Assembly (NCBI RefSeq): GCF_000422385.1
Contig: NZ_AULR01000005.1
Coordinates: forward strand, 112,452-176,451
DNA length: 64,000 nt
Reading direction: 5' to 3'
From: Microbacterium indicum DSM 19969
GTDB lineage: Bacteria; Actinomycetota; Actinomycetes; Actinomycetales; Microbacteriaceae
The position numbers and the translations under genes were made by a program. The notes beneath the pieces are model-generated. The model was not told the origin of the DNA, made no database searches, and worked only from the letters and a program-made list of their open reading frames with translations. Below, piece by piece: positions 54,695 to 64,000 of this stretch (its first letter is position 1; each line of letters begins with the position of its first letter).

Positions 54695-56340
54695 GGCGCC
54701 TCCCCCCTCGCCTGCTGCTGTTGCTGTTGCTGTTGCTCGGCCGCGGGCTCGTCCTGGGGCGAGTGCGTGACGGCGGGCTGGTCGTCGTAGACGATCGGGA
54801 TCGCCTCGGTCGGCGGCGAGGACTGGTCGTCGACGAGGTCGGCGACGCTCGCCCGGCGCCCGTACTCGACCGAGTGGAACGCGGCGGGGCCGCCGACGAT
54901 CCAGGTGTCCTTCGTGCCGCCGCCCTGGCTCGAGTTCACGACGAGCTGCCCCTCCGGGAGCGCGACGCGGGTGAGCCCGCCCGGCTGCACCCAGATGTCG
55001 TTCCCGTCGTTGACGGCGAAGGGGCGGAGGTCGGCGTGGCGGGGCCGGATCCCGTCGTCGACGATCGTCGGGATCGTCGACAGCATGACGACGGGCTGCG
55101 CGATCCAGCCGCGCGGATCCGCGATGAGCTTCGCGCGCAGCGCGTCGAGCTCGGCCCGCGACGCGTCGGGGCCGACGACGAGGCCCTTGCCGCCCGACCC
55201 GTCGACGGGCTTGACGACGAGCTCGTCGAGCCGGTCGAGCACCTCCTCGAGGGCGCCGGGATCCTCGAGCCGCCACGTGTCGACGTTCTTGAGGATCGGC
55301 TCCTCGCCCAGGTAGTAGCGCGTGAGGTCGGGCAGGTACGTGTAGGTGAGCTTGTCGTCGGCGACGCCGTTTCCGACGCCGTTCGCGAGGGTCACGTTGC
55401 CGAGCCGGGCCGCGAGCATGAGGCCCGGCGTGCCGAGCACGCTGTCGGCGCGGAACTGCAGGGGGTCGATGTAGTCGTCGTCGACGCGGCGGTAGATGAC
55501 GTCGACGCGCTGCGGCCCGCGCGTCGTGTGCATGAACACCTTGCCGCCTGTGCAGACGAGGTCGCGCCCCTCGACGAGCTCGACGCCCATGAGGCGGGCG
55601 AGCAGCGAGTGCTCGAAGTAGGCCGAGTTGTAGACGCCGGGCGTCATGACGACGATGCACGGATCCTCGACGCCCGCGGGCGCGGCGTTCTTGAGGGCCT
55701 GCAGGAGCCGGGTCGGGTACTCGCCGACGGGCCGCACCGCGAGCTGCTCGAACATCTCGGGGAAGGTCTGCGCCATGACCCGGCGGTTCGAGATCACGTA
55801 CGAGACGCCGGACGGGATCCGGACGTTGTCCTCGAGGACCCGCATCTCGCCGTGCTCGTCGCGGATCAGGTCGATGCCGCCGACGTGCACCCGCACGCCG
55901 TTCGCGTAGCGGATCCCCGCGGCCTGGCGGGAGAAGTACTCGCTCGACGCGACGAGCTTCGCCGGGATCACCCCGTCGGCGACGGCCCGCTGCGCCCCGT
56001 AGGCGTCGTCGAGGAACGCCTCGAGCGCGCGCACCCGCTGTCGGACGCCCGCCTCGACGCGCACCCACTCGTCGTAGTGGATGATCCGCGGCAGCGGGTC
56101 GACGGGCATCGCCCGCTCCTCGCCGGCGAAGTCGAAGGTCACGCCCTGCGCGAGGTACGACGAGGCGAGGGCGTCGGTGCGCCCCCGCAGCTCGTCGGAC
56201 GTCATGCGGGCCAGGGCGGCGTGGAAGGTGCGGTAGGTGTCGCGCGCGTCGCCGGGCGCCGCGAACATCTCGTCGAACGGCGGGAGGCCGTCGGCGGTGG
56301 TCCGTCCCGTCGCCGCGTAGCCCGCGAAGAGATCCGTCAT
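54688..56340 (-). CDS. Circularly permuted ATP-grasp peptide ligase
   Basis: This 550-residue member of the CP_ATPgrasp (DUF404/DUF407) family is predicted to form amide bonds using ATP, perhaps making small peptide tags. Visible hallmarks are RIIHYDEWVRVEAGVRQRVRALE, EDNVRIPSGVSYV, VVKPVDGSGGKGLVVG and the HADLRPF segment. It is first in the operon with the alpha-E and transglutaminase-like genes. The C-terminus ends in a low-complexity tail with eight glutamines (near 54712-54735) that overlaps the alpha-E start by seven bases. Confidence 0.9.
   Translation of the reverse strand: MTDLFAGYAATGRTTADGLPPFDEMFAAPGDARDTYRTFHAALARMTSDELRGRTDALASSYLAQGVTFDFAGEERAMPVDPLPRIIHYDEWVRVEAGVRQRVRALEAFLDDAYGAQRAVADGVIPAKLVASSEYFSRQAAGIRYANGVRVHVGGIDLIRDEHGEMRVLEDNVRIPSGVSYVISNRRVMAQTFPEMFEQLAVRPVGEYPTRLLQALKNAAPAGVEDPCIVVMTPGVYNSAYFEHSLLARLMGVELVEGRDLVCTGGKVFMHTTRGPQRVDVIYRRVDDDYIDPLQFRADSVLGTPGLMLAARLGNVTLANGVGNGVADDKLTYTYLPDLTRYYLGEEPILKNVDTWRLEDPGALEEVLDRLDELVVKPVDGSGGKGLVVGPDASRAELDALRAKLIADPRGWIAQPVVMLSTIPTIVDDGIRPRHADLRPFAVNDGNDIWVQPGGLTRVALPEGQLVVNSSQGGGTKDTWIVGGPAAFHSVEYGRRASVADLVDDQSSPPTEAIPIVYDDQPAVTHSPQDEPAAEQQQQQQQQARGEAPC
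54712..54735 (-). repeat. CAA/CAG microsatellite encoding eight glutamines
   Basis: Eight consecutive Gln codons, mostly alternating CAA and CAG, form a 24-base repeat close to the 3' end of the ATP-grasp gene. Such tracts can change length by slippage, and it lies 18 bases before the coupled alpha-E start. Confidence 0.8.
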
Positions 56341-56393
56341 GCCGCGACGCTAAGCGGGCGGCGTGACGGGGAGATTTCGCGCCGGTGTCCGGA

Positions 56394-57572
56394 TCAGCCC
56401 GCGAGGACGAGCTGCAGCTGCTCGACGGCCCAGTCGAGCTCCGTCGCCCGGATCGTCAGGGGCGGGGCGAAGCGGATCGTCTGGCCGTGCGTGTCCTTCG
56501 CGAGGACCCCGCGGGAGGCGAGCCGCTCGGTGACCTCGCGGCCCGTCCCGACGGCGGGGTCGATGTCGATCCCCGCCCACAGCCCGACGGTGCGGACCTC
56601 CGTGACGCCGTGCCCGACGAGCGCCTGCAGCAGGGCGTCGAGGTGCGCGCCGAGCTGCCGCGCGCGCTCCTGCCAGGTGCCGGTCGCGAGCATGTCGACG
56701 ACGGCGTGGCCGACCGCCGCCGCGAGCGGGTTGCCTCCGAACGTGGAGCCGTGCTGGCCGGGGCCGAGGACCCCGAGGACGGCCTCGTCGCCGACGACCG
56801 CCGACACGGGGACGACCCCGCCGCCGAGCGCCTTGCCCAGGAGGTACAGGTCGGGGACGACGCCCTCGCGGTCGCACGCGAACGTGTGCCCCGTGCGGCC
56901 GAGGCCCGACTGGATCTCGTCGGCGACGAACAGCACGTTCCGCTCGCTCGTGATCTCGCGCACGCGGCGGAGGTAGCCGTCGGGCGGGACGACGATGCCC
57001 GCCTCGCCCTGGATCGGCTCGATGAGGACGGCCGCGGTGTCGTCGTCGATCGCCGCGGCGAGCGCGTCGGCGTCGCCGAACGGCACGGTCACGAAACCGG
57101 GCGTGAAGGGCCCGAAGCCGTCGCGCGCCTCCGGATCGTCGCTGAAGCTCACGATCGTCGTCGTGCGGCCGTGGAAGTTGCCCGCCGCGACGACGACCTT
57201 CGCGCGGCCGTCGGGGATCCCCTTCACGCGGTATCCCCAGGCACGGGCGACCTTGATGCCGGTCTCGACCGCCTCGGCGCCCGTGTTCATGGGCAGCACG
57301 AGGTCCTTGCCCGCGAGCTCCGCGAGCGCGGCCGCGAAGGGCTCGAGCGCGTCGCTGCGGAAGGCGCGGCTCGTGAGCGTCACGCGCTGCAGCTGATCCA
57401 TCGCGGCCCGCACGATCTCGGGGTTGCGGTGGCCGAAGTTGAGCGCCGAGTACCCGGCGAGCATGTCGAGGTAGCGCCTGCCGTCGGCGTCGGTGACCCA
57501 GGCGCCCTCGCCGCCGGCGATCGTCACGTCGAGCGGGGCGTAGTTGCGCGCGACGTGCGCCTCGCCCGTCAC
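56394..57572 (-). CDS. rocD: Ornithine aminotransferase
   Basis: This 392-residue PLP enzyme transfers the delta-amino group of ornithine to 2-oxoglutarate, giving glutamate semialdehyde. It has PLP-contact motifs NTGAEAVETGIKVARAWGY and VADEIQSGLGRTG (Asp218), and Schiff-base Lys247 in LLGKALGGG. I chose the GTG at 57572, which overlaps the upstream stop as GTGA with a GGAG six bases before; an ATG at 57602 would add ten residues. With the dimethylargininase-like gene it forms an arginine/citrulline-related operon. Confidence 0.9.
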   Translation of the reverse strand: MTGEAHVARNYAPLDVTIAGGEGAWVTDADGRRYLDMLAGYSALNFGHRNPEIVRAAMDQLQRVTLTSRAFRSDALEPFAAALAELAGKDLVLPMNTGAEAVETGIKVARAWGYRVKGIPDGRAKVVVAAGNFHGRTTTIVSFSDDPEARDGFGPFTPGFVTVPFGDADALAAAIDDDTAAVLIEPIQGEAGIVVPPDGYLRRVREITSERNVLFVADEIQSGLGRTGHTFACDREGVVPDLYLLGKALGGGVVPVSAVVGDEAVLGVLGPGQHGSTFGGNPLAAAVGHAVVDMLATGTWQERARQLGAHLDALLQALVGHGVTEVRTVGLWAGIDIDPAVGTGREVTERLASRGVLAKDTHGQTIRFAPPLTIRATELDWAVEQLQLVLAG

Positions 57573-58432
57573 TTCGCGCTCCGCAGCTCGAGCGTGCAGC
57601 ACTTGATGCCGCCGCCGCCCAGGAGCAGCTCGCTGAGGTCGATGAGGACCGGCGTGTACCCGCGCTCGGCGAGCTGCTTCTCGAAGCCCTTCGCGCGCGG
57701 TGAGATGAACACGTTCTTCCCGTCCGACGCCGAGTTGAGCCCGAAGACGGCCCCGTCCTCGTCGGACACGTGGATCGCGTCCGGGAAGCGCTCCGCGAGG
57801 ATCCGCTGGCTCTCCTCATCGAACGCGTGCGGCAGGTAGGCGATCGTGGGCGTCGCGCCCGGCTCGACGACGGGGTCGAGGATCGAGAGCGCCGTGTCGA
57901 GGTGATAGAACCGCGGGTCGACGAGGGTCAGCGACACGACCTCGCGGCCGTAGATCCGCTCGAGCTCGCGGTGGCTCGCGCCGTCGGAGCGGAAGCCGCG
58001 GCCCGCGAGGATCACGTCGCCCGCGAGGAGGAAGTCGCCCTCGCCCTCGTTCGTCTCGTCGGGGCCCGCGACCTCGAAGCCGTTGTCGCGGAACCACTCG
58101 GTGAACCACCTCTCCTCGCCGGCGCGCTCCTGGTAGCGGAACTTCGGCGGGTAGGCGACGCCGTCGATCACGAAGCCGCCGTTGGCGGTGTAGACCATGT
58201 CGGGCAGGCCCGGCTGGGGCTCGATCAGCTCGACCTCGTGGCCGAGCGTGATGTAGGCGTCGTAGAGGGTCTGCCACTGGCGGACGGCGTTCGACGTGTC
58301 GGTCGGCTCGTTCGGATCCATCCACGGGTTGATCGAGTACGACACCGTGAAGAACTCGGGCCGGCACATCAGATAGCGGCGCCTCTGCTGGACGCGCTCC
58401 GCCGGCTGGGGCAGCTCGGTGGGCTGGGACAT
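57569..58432 (-). CDS. ddaH: Dimethylargininase-like amidinotransferase-fold hydrolase
   Basis: This 287-residue pentein-fold enzyme hydrolyses (dimethyl)arginine to citrulline and an amine. Recognisable parts are MVYTANGGFVI, NEGEGDFLL with the catalytic-region acids, YHLDTALSIL with the catalytic histidine and the C-terminal GGGGIKCCTLE with Cys278/Cys279. It is shorter than arginine deiminase (about 400), which favours DDAH. It is coupled to rocD by a four-base overlap. The true substrate might be arginine, methylarginine or another guanidino compound. Confidence 0.85.
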   Translation of the reverse strand: MSQPTELPQPAERVQQRRRYLMCRPEFFTVSYSINPWMDPNEPTDTSNAVRQWQTLYDAYITLGHEVELIEPQPGLPDMVYTANGGFVIDGVAYPPKFRYQERAGEERWFTEWFRDNGFEVAGPDETNEGEGDFLLAGDVILAGRGFRSDGASHRELERIYGREVVSLTLVDPRFYHLDTALSILDPVVEPGATPTIAYLPHAFDEESQRILAERFPDAIHVSDEDGAVFGLNSASDGKNVFISPRAKGFEKQLAERGYTPVLIDLSELLLGGGGIKCCTLELRSAK

Positions 58433-58613
58433 GTGGGACGCTCCTCGTCATGCAACGGGTGGCGGACGCCGTCCAGGGGCCTCGCGGAGTGACTCAACAC
58501 CTGCGCAGGGGCACGCCGTGATCATTCTGGCACCCGGGCCCGCGGATCCGCCTGCCGAACCCGCCGGGATCCATGCGCGGGGATGCCGATTTCTCCCGCG
58601 CCGCGGGCGGTCC

Positions 58614-58625
58614 TAGGCTCGCGCC
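58614..58625 (+). promoter_or_regulatory. -10 element for a leaderless GNAT transcript
   Basis: TAGGCT (58614-58619) lies six bases before the ATG at 58626, and no ribosome site is visible. The same motif and spacing precede the hydrolase at 31879. Confidence 0.4.
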
Positions 58626-59132
58626 ATGAGCACCGAAACCGCTCCCGCTGTCCTCGTCCGACCCATCCGCGATGTCGACGCGGAGGCCATGGGTCGCGTT
58701 CACGCCCAGGTCTGGCACGAGACCTACGACGGCATGATCTCCTCCGCCGCGCTCGAGGCCGTCTCGCCCCGTCGCCTCGCGGATCTGTGGGCCAACTACG
58801 CCGAGCGCGGCCCCGAGTACCGCCACGCCGCCGCCCTCGTCGACGGAGAGATCGTCGGCTTCGCGGGATCGGGCCCCGCCCGCGACGACGACGCCCCCGC
58901 GCCGCGCGAGCTGTACTTCGTGTTCCTGCTCGACACGTGGCACCGCAAGGGCATCGGGCGCGCGCTCTTCGACGCCGTCGTCGACGAGGGCGAGCCGCTC
59001 TACGGCTGGATCGCGCGCGGCTACCCGGGCGGCCCCGACTTCTACGCGAAGCGCGGCTTCCGCCTCGACGGCGTCGAGCGCACCGAGCCCTTCCTCGGCG
59101 AGGAGCTCACCGAAGTGCGCTTCTCGCGGTGA
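58626..59132 (+). CDS. GNAT-family acetyltransferase
   Basis: This 168-residue N-acetyltransferase has the family's acetyl-CoA loop ([18 protein letters not shown]) and the late [20 protein letters not shown] strand-helix typical of the fold. It probably acetylates a small amine or a protein N-terminus. It overlaps the CofE-like gene by four bases (GTGA), implying a shared message, although the functional link is unclear. The substrate is unknown. Confidence 0.87.
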   Translation: MSTETAPAVLVRPIRDVDAEAMGRVHAQVWHETYDGMISSAALEAVSPRRLADLWANYAERGPEYRHAAALVDGEIVGFAGSGPARDDDAPAPRELYFVFLLDTWHRKGIGRALFDAVVDEGEPLYGWIARGYPGGPDFYAKRGFRLDGVERTEPFLGEELTEVRFSR

Positions 59133-59902
59133 CCCTCCGGATCTGGGCGCCGGGCGGGATCGGGGAGGTCGCGTCCGGCGCCGACCTCGCGGCCGTCGTC
59201 GGCGACGCGCTCGCGGCCGCGCCCGAGGGCGTCGAGCAGGGCGACGTCGTGGTCGTCACGAGCAAGATCGTCTCGAAGGCCGAGGGCCGCTTCGTCGAGG
59301 CCGACGATCGCGAGGACGCGATCACGGCCGAGACCGTCCGGGTCGTCGCGAGCCGCACCAACCCGGCGACGGGGCACACGACCCGCATCGTCGAGAGCCG
59401 GCTCGGCATCGTCGCCGCGGCGGCGGGCGTCGACGCGTCGAACACCCCCGAGGGCACGATCCTCCTCCTCCCGCTCGATCCCGACGCCTCCGCGCGCGCC
59501 CTCGCGGCGGCCCTGCGCGAGCGCTTCGGCATCGACGTCGGCGTCCTCCTGAGCGACACCCTCGGCCGCGCCTGGCGCGACGGCCAGGTCGACCAGGCGA
59601 TCGGCGCGGGCGGCGTGCGCGTCTTCGAGGACCTCCGCGGATCCGCCGACGCGCAGGGCCGCGAGCTCTCGGTCACGCTCCCGTGCGTCGCCGACGAGCT
59701 GTGCAGCGCGGCCGACCTCGTGAAGGGCAAGGCGTCGGGACTCCCCGTGGCCGTGATCCGCGGGCGCGGCGACCTCGTGGGACCGCTCGATCTGCCCGGC
59801 GCGCGCTCGATCCCGCGCACGGGACCGACCGACATGTTCCGCAAGGGCTACGACGAGGCCTACGCCGACGGATACGAGGCCGGACGATCCGTCCAAGGGT
59901 GA
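59129..59902 (+). CDS. Coenzyme F420-0:L-glutamate ligase domain protein (CofE/FbiB-like)
   Basis: This 257-residue protein covers the CofE domain: [20 protein letters not shown] near the N-terminus, [23 protein letters not shown], the [22 protein letters not shown] metal/nucleotide region and [20 protein letters not shown]. CofE adds glutamates to coenzyme F420. Mycobacterial FbiB carries an extra C-terminal FMN domain, which is missing here. No other F420 genes lie in the window, so it works only if FbiA/FbiC homologues exist elsewhere. Confidence 0.87.
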   Translation: MTLRIWAPGGIGEVASGADLAAVVGDALAAAPEGVEQGDVVVVTSKIVSKAEGRFVEADDREDAITAETVRVVASRTNPATGHTTRIVESRLGIVAAAAGVDASNTPEGTILLLPLDPDASARALAAALRERFGIDVGVLLSDTLGRAWRDGQVDQAIGAGGVRVFEDLRGSADAQGRELSVTLPCVADELCSAADLVKGKASGLPVAVIRGRGDLVGPLDLPGARSIPRTGPTDMFRKGYDEAYADGYEAGRSVQG

Positions 59903-59922
59903 GACGCGCGGTCTGACGCCTC

Positions 59923-59944
59923 GTTCATCCCCCGTTCACAATCC
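59923..59944 (+). promoter_or_regulatory. Pho box upstream of the nucleotidase
   Basis: GTTCATCCCCC (59923-59933) and GTTCACAATCC (59934-59944) are two adjacent 11-base units beginning GTTCA, matching the direct-repeat form of the actinobacterial PhoP box. They lie 92 bases before the ATG of a secreted 5'-nucleotidase, a classic phosphate-starvation target. A TA-rich stretch near 59972 may be the -10. Confidence 0.65.
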
Positions 59945-60036
59945 AGGCCACGCACACGAAACGTCCTGTGTGTACTAAAGATGGAGTGCGCCCCGTCCCG
60001 ACGGCGCCTCCCTCACTCACACAGCGAAGGATCCCC

Positions 60037-62007
<1,971 letters not shown>

Positions 62008-62015
62008 TCCACGGC

Positions 62016-62057
62016 CCGCAGGGGGCGCGGGGGCTTCGGCCCTCGCGCCCCCTGCGG
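62016..62057 (+). terminator. Terminator with UUCG tetraloop
   Basis: Bases 62016-62034 pair with 62039-62057 through 19 pairs (one G-T wobble) closed by a TTCG tetraloop, an exceptionally stable RNA hairpin. It starts nine bases after the nucleotidase stop. Confidence 0.9.
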
Positions 62058-62102
62058 CGCCTCACGACGCAATACGCTGAGCGGCCGTGCGGATCCGTTC
62101 GG

Positions 62103-62115
62103 TAAGAATGGATCC
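62103..62115 (+). promoter_or_regulatory. -10 element adjacent to the cytochrome b-like start
   Basis: TAAGAAT (62103-62109) lies six bases before the GTG at 62116, with no ribosome site between. The layout fits a leaderless transcript starting on the GTG. Confidence 0.4.
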
Positions 62116-63015
62116 GTGACGAGACGCCCGACGTGGATCCAGGTCGTCGCCGGGCTCTTCGCCGCGGCGGCGCTCGTGCTCATCGCCTGGTGCGTCGTGT
62201 TCGCGACGCGCGCGCTCGTCGCGACGGAGCCCTGGCAGGCGTTCCTCACGCGCTTCCCCGGCGACGGGGCGATCCTCGAGCAGACGGCGCCGGGGATCCC
62301 CGCTTTCGTGTCGTGGACGCACTTCCTCAACGCGTTCTTCCTCGTCATGATCATCCGCACGGGCCTGCGGGTGCGGCACGAGAAGCGGGCCGGCGGCCTG
62401 TGGACGTCGCGGCGCGTGAAGAAGCGCCGGATGTCGCTCGCGCTGTGGGCGCATGTCGCGGTCGACGTGCTGTGGATCCTCAACGGCATCGTCTTCGTCG
62501 TGCTTCTGTTCGCGACGGGCCACTGGGCGCGGATCGTGCCGACGAGCTGGGAGGTCTTCCCGAACGCGCTGTCGGCCCTCATCCAGTACGTGTCGCTCGA
62601 CTGGCCGACCCACAACGGGTGGGCGAACTACAACGCGCTGCAGCAGCTGAGCTACTTCGCGATCGTGTTCCTCGCGGCGCCCGTCGCGGCCGTCACGGGG
62701 TACCGGCTGAGCGCGTTCTGGCCCAAGACATGGACCTGGTTCCCCACGGAGCTCGCGAAGCGCCTGCACTTCCCGACGATGCTCTTCTTCGTCGCGTTCG
62801 TCGTCGTGCACGTCGGGCTCGTCTTCGCCACGGGGGCGCTGCGGAACCTCAACCACATGTACGGCGGCCAGGACGCCGTGAGCTGGACGGGGTTCTGGAT
62901 CTTCGCCGCGACCGTCGTGGTCATGGTCGTGGGGTGGATCGCGGCCCGCCGGGATCCCTGGATCGCGAAGCCCGCGGCGCGGACGGGCGACGTCCGTCTC
63001 ATGAAGACGAAGTAG
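62116..63015 (+). CDS. Cytochrome b/b561-domain membrane protein
   Basis: This 299-residue protein has about six membrane helices with histidines placed inside or at the edge of helices (WTHFLNAFF, LWAHVAVDVLW, RLHFPTMLFF, FVVVHVGLV), as expected for a di-haem cytochrome b-type subunit. Many actinobacterial relatives occur next to a molybdopterin oxidoreductase and act as its membrane anchor; no such partner is present here. The GTG start follows a -10 element directly, and GC-rich hairpins isolate the gene from the nucleotidase. Confidence 0.75.
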   Translation: MTRRPTWIQVVAGLFAAAALVLIAWCVVFATRALVATEPWQAFLTRFPGDGAILEQTAPGIPAFVSWTHFLNAFFLVMIIRTGLRVRHEKRAGGLWTSRRVKKRRMSLALWAHVAVDVLWILNGIVFVVLLFATGHWARIVPTSWEVFPNALSALIQYVSLDWPTHNGWANYNALQQLSYFAIVFLAAPVAAVTGYRLSAFWPKTWTWFPTELAKRLHFPTMLFFVAFVVVHVGLVFATGALRNLNHMYGGQDAVSWTGFWIFAATVVVMVVGWIAARRDPWIAKPAARTGDVRLMKTK

Positions 63016-63058
63016 TTCTCCCGGCTCGGACGCAGGTGGGGCCCGTAGCTTCGCTCGT

Positions 63059-63084
63059 CAATTGGTTGCACAGGCAATCGATTG
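63059..63084 (+). promoter_or_regulatory. Imperfect inverted repeat before the small membrane protein gene
   Basis: CAATTGGTTGC (63059-63069) and GCAATCGATTG (63074-63084) match as inverted copies at nine of eleven positions around ACAG. The stretch is AT-rich compared with its surroundings and lies 37 bases before the ATG at 63122. It is probably an operator for an unlinked regulator. Confidence 0.45.
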
Positions 63085-63121
63085 AGACTCGTCGCCCATC
63101 CCGCCTACTCCAGGAGACGCC

Positions 63122-63538
63122 ATGCACGACGCAGCACCCCTCTCACGCCGTTCGCCCGTCATCGGAACGATCGTCGTCCTCGCCGGACTCGTCATGATCG
63201 CGGCCGCGGTCGCGGCGTGGATCCTCATCACGACCCAGCTCCGCGCCGAGAACATCGTCGTCGGCGACGCCGCGCCGTTCCTCGCGGGCGCGACGGTCGC
63301 CGACCCGCTCTCGGCCTTCGCGCAGGCCCAGGTCCTCGCGCAGGACATCGCCAGCATGTCGGGCGGGCAGTCGTTCGCCGACCTCGCGATGGACGACCCG
63401 ATCCGCGAGTCGGTCTACCAGGCGACGACCCTGCGGGCCTCGCTCTTCACCTCGGTGATGGCATACGGCCTCGCGGCATTCGTCGCGGGGTCGGGCATCG
63501 TCACGGCTCTCATCGGCTGGGCGCTCCGCCGCCGCTGA
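63122..63538 (+). CDS. Conserved two-helix membrane protein
   Basis: This 138-residue protein has a membrane helix near 15-38 (VIGTIVVLAGLVMIAAAVAAWIL in part), a polar segment of about 65 residues predicted to face outside (containing GQSFADLAMDDPIRESVYQATTLRASLF), and a second helix near 110-134 ending in RRR. Relatives in actinobacteria are often mislabelled aromatic ring-opening dioxygenase LigA; no dioxygenase residues are present. GGAGACGCC precedes the ATG. The function is unknown. Confidence 0.7.
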   Translation: MHDAAPLSRRSPVIGTIVVLAGLVMIAAAVAAWILITTQLRAENIVVGDAAPFLAGATVADPLSAFAQAQVLAQDIASMSGGQSFADLAMDDPIRESVYQATTLRASLFTSVMAYGLAAFVAGSGIVTALIGWALRRR

Positions 63539-63543
63539 GGGCA

Positions 63544-63562
63544 CGTCGCCCGGGGAGCGACG
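63544..63562. terminator. Short hairpin between convergent genes
   Basis: CGTCGC (63544-63549) and GCGACG (63557-63562) form a six-pair stem with a seven-base GC loop, six bases after the small membrane protein stop and just before the stop of the HNH-type gene. Confidence 0.4.
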
Positions 63563-63568
63563 CGCGGA

Positions 63569-64000
63569 TCAGACCGTCGTGAGGACGGGGAACTCGGGGT
63601 ACGGATCCGGGTCGGGGTTCGCCGCGTCGCCCTCCGGGTCGGGCGTGTAGAAGCAGTCATCGGGATCGATCGGCCCAGACTCGGGCGGCACGAGATCGAA
63701 GGCCGCGGGCTCGGGCCACTCGAACTCGGAGGTATCGAACTCGGAGGTATCGAACTCGGACCACACGGCCCCCGGCAGGTCGAGATCGGACCACACGACA
63801 CCGGACGGGGCGGCACCGGGTTGCCCGACCGGGTCCGGGCTCGAGTTGGGGTTCTGGCTCTGGTTCGGGTTCGGGTCGTGCCGTCCCGCCCCGGCGTCGT
63901 CGCCCGGTGGGGTGGTGTGTTCGGCCTCGCGGAAGAAGACTCGGGATCGGGGGTGCGTGTCGTACCCGCGCCCGCTCGGGGCGGTCCATCGCATCACCCC
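63569..64000 (-). CDS. C-terminal end of a DUF222/HNH-type protein (partial)
   Basis: Only the last 143 residues are in the window, and the frame is open to the right edge. The segment MRWTAPSGRGYDTHPRSRVFF resembles the end of the HNH motif region in DUF222/13E12-type HNH endonuclease proteins, which are multicopy in Microbacteriaceae. The remaining tail is acidic and low-complexity (Asn/Pro/Asp/Glu-rich) with two exact copies of a 15-base unit encoding FDTSE. The assignment rests on a short stretch. Confidence 0.6.
   Translation of the reverse strand, partial: GVMRWTAPSGRGYDTHPRSRVFFREAEHTTPPGDDAGAGRHDPNPNQSQNPNSSPDPVGQPGAAPSGVVWSDLDLPGAVWSEFDTSEFDTSEFEWPEPAAFDLVPPESGPIDPDDCFYTPDPEGDAANPDPDPYPEFPVLTTV
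63721..63760 (-). repeat. 15-base tandem repeat in the HNH-type gene tail
   Basis: CGAACTCGGAGGTAT occurs twice in tandem (63721-63735 and 63736-63750), followed by a partial third copy. On the minus strand it encodes repeated FDTSE units. Confidence 0.8.

Noticed and set aside
57569..58432. Arginine deiminase (arcA) for the pentein-fold gene
   Set aside because: The protein is about 290 residues rather than about 400, and the order of motifs and the CC near the C-terminus fit DDAH better.
63122..63538. Naming the small membrane protein as aromatic ring-opening dioxygenase LigA
   Set aside because: The label is a common propagated annotation; the protein has two membrane helices and none of the dioxygenase metal ligands.

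Overview
This window is very GC-rich DNA with actinobacterial gene style: GTG starts, many four-base ATGA/GTGA overlaps between genes, GC hairpin terminators without U-tracts, and the actinobacterial forms of L-rhamnose isomerase and of the fused rhamnulose-1-phosphate aldolase/dehydrogenase. Together with the DUF993 protein, the DUF222/HNH protein end and the small two-helix membrane protein near the right edge, this points to the Microbacteriaceae (Microbacterium-like). That placement is inference from gene content; there is no rRNA gene to confirm it. I saw no tRNA, rRNA, CRISPR array, insertion sequence or prophage. No stretch over 300 bases lacks a gene.

The left part (1-20 kb) is mostly carbohydrate catabolism. 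First comes a ROK regulator, a BadF-type kinase, an MFS transporter and a GH2 beta-galactosidase. The three genes before the GH2 gene lack the GGATCC-rich signature of the rest. Next is an N-acetylglucosamine/chito-oligosaccharide locus: GH20 hexosaminidase, a sugar ABC importer, a divergent ROK regulator, a ROK kinase, nagB and nagA. Then follows an uncharacterised sugar pathway (Gfo/Idh oxidoreductase, DUF993, sugar isomerase/epimerase, LacI regulator).

The middle (19.6-39 kb) has two MFS exporters and an NMT1/THI5-type ABC importer. The importer promoter carries nearly the same LacI-type operator as the DUF993 operon. After it come a cupin/carboxymuconolactone decarboxylase-like pair, a ketopantoate reductase-like gene, a beta-propeller protein, two type-B carboxylesterases, a DNA methyltransferase coupled to a lipoate ligase, a MarR/MFS pair, a toxin-antitoxin pair, and a two-gene sulfolipid (SQDG) module: UDP-sulfoquinovose synthase plus a glycosyltransferase. 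A Bcr/CflA-like exporter follows.

From 39 to 45 kb lies a complete L-rhamnose regulon (mutarotase, isomerase, aldolase/dehydrogenase, kinase) with a divergent LacI regulator.

The right part (45-64 kb) contains the most interesting locus: a 1301-residue Pls/PosA-type single-module peptide synthetase. Its layout is adenylation, carrier, then six membrane helices alternating with three acyltransferase-like domains, as in epsilon-poly-L-lysine synthetase. It is translationally coupled to an M1 aminopeptidase and sits next to a phosphopantetheinyl transferase. Its hand-read specificity residues resemble a lysine code, so I propose a cationic poly-amino-acid system. Nearby are a conserved but uncharacterised operon (circularly permuted ATP-grasp, alpha-E, transglutaminase), a DDAH/ornithine aminotransferase pair, a stand-alone F420 glutamate ligase domain, a phosphate-box-controlled 5'-nucleotidase with a wall-sorting signal, a cytochrome b-like protein, and the truncated end of a DUF222/HNH protein.
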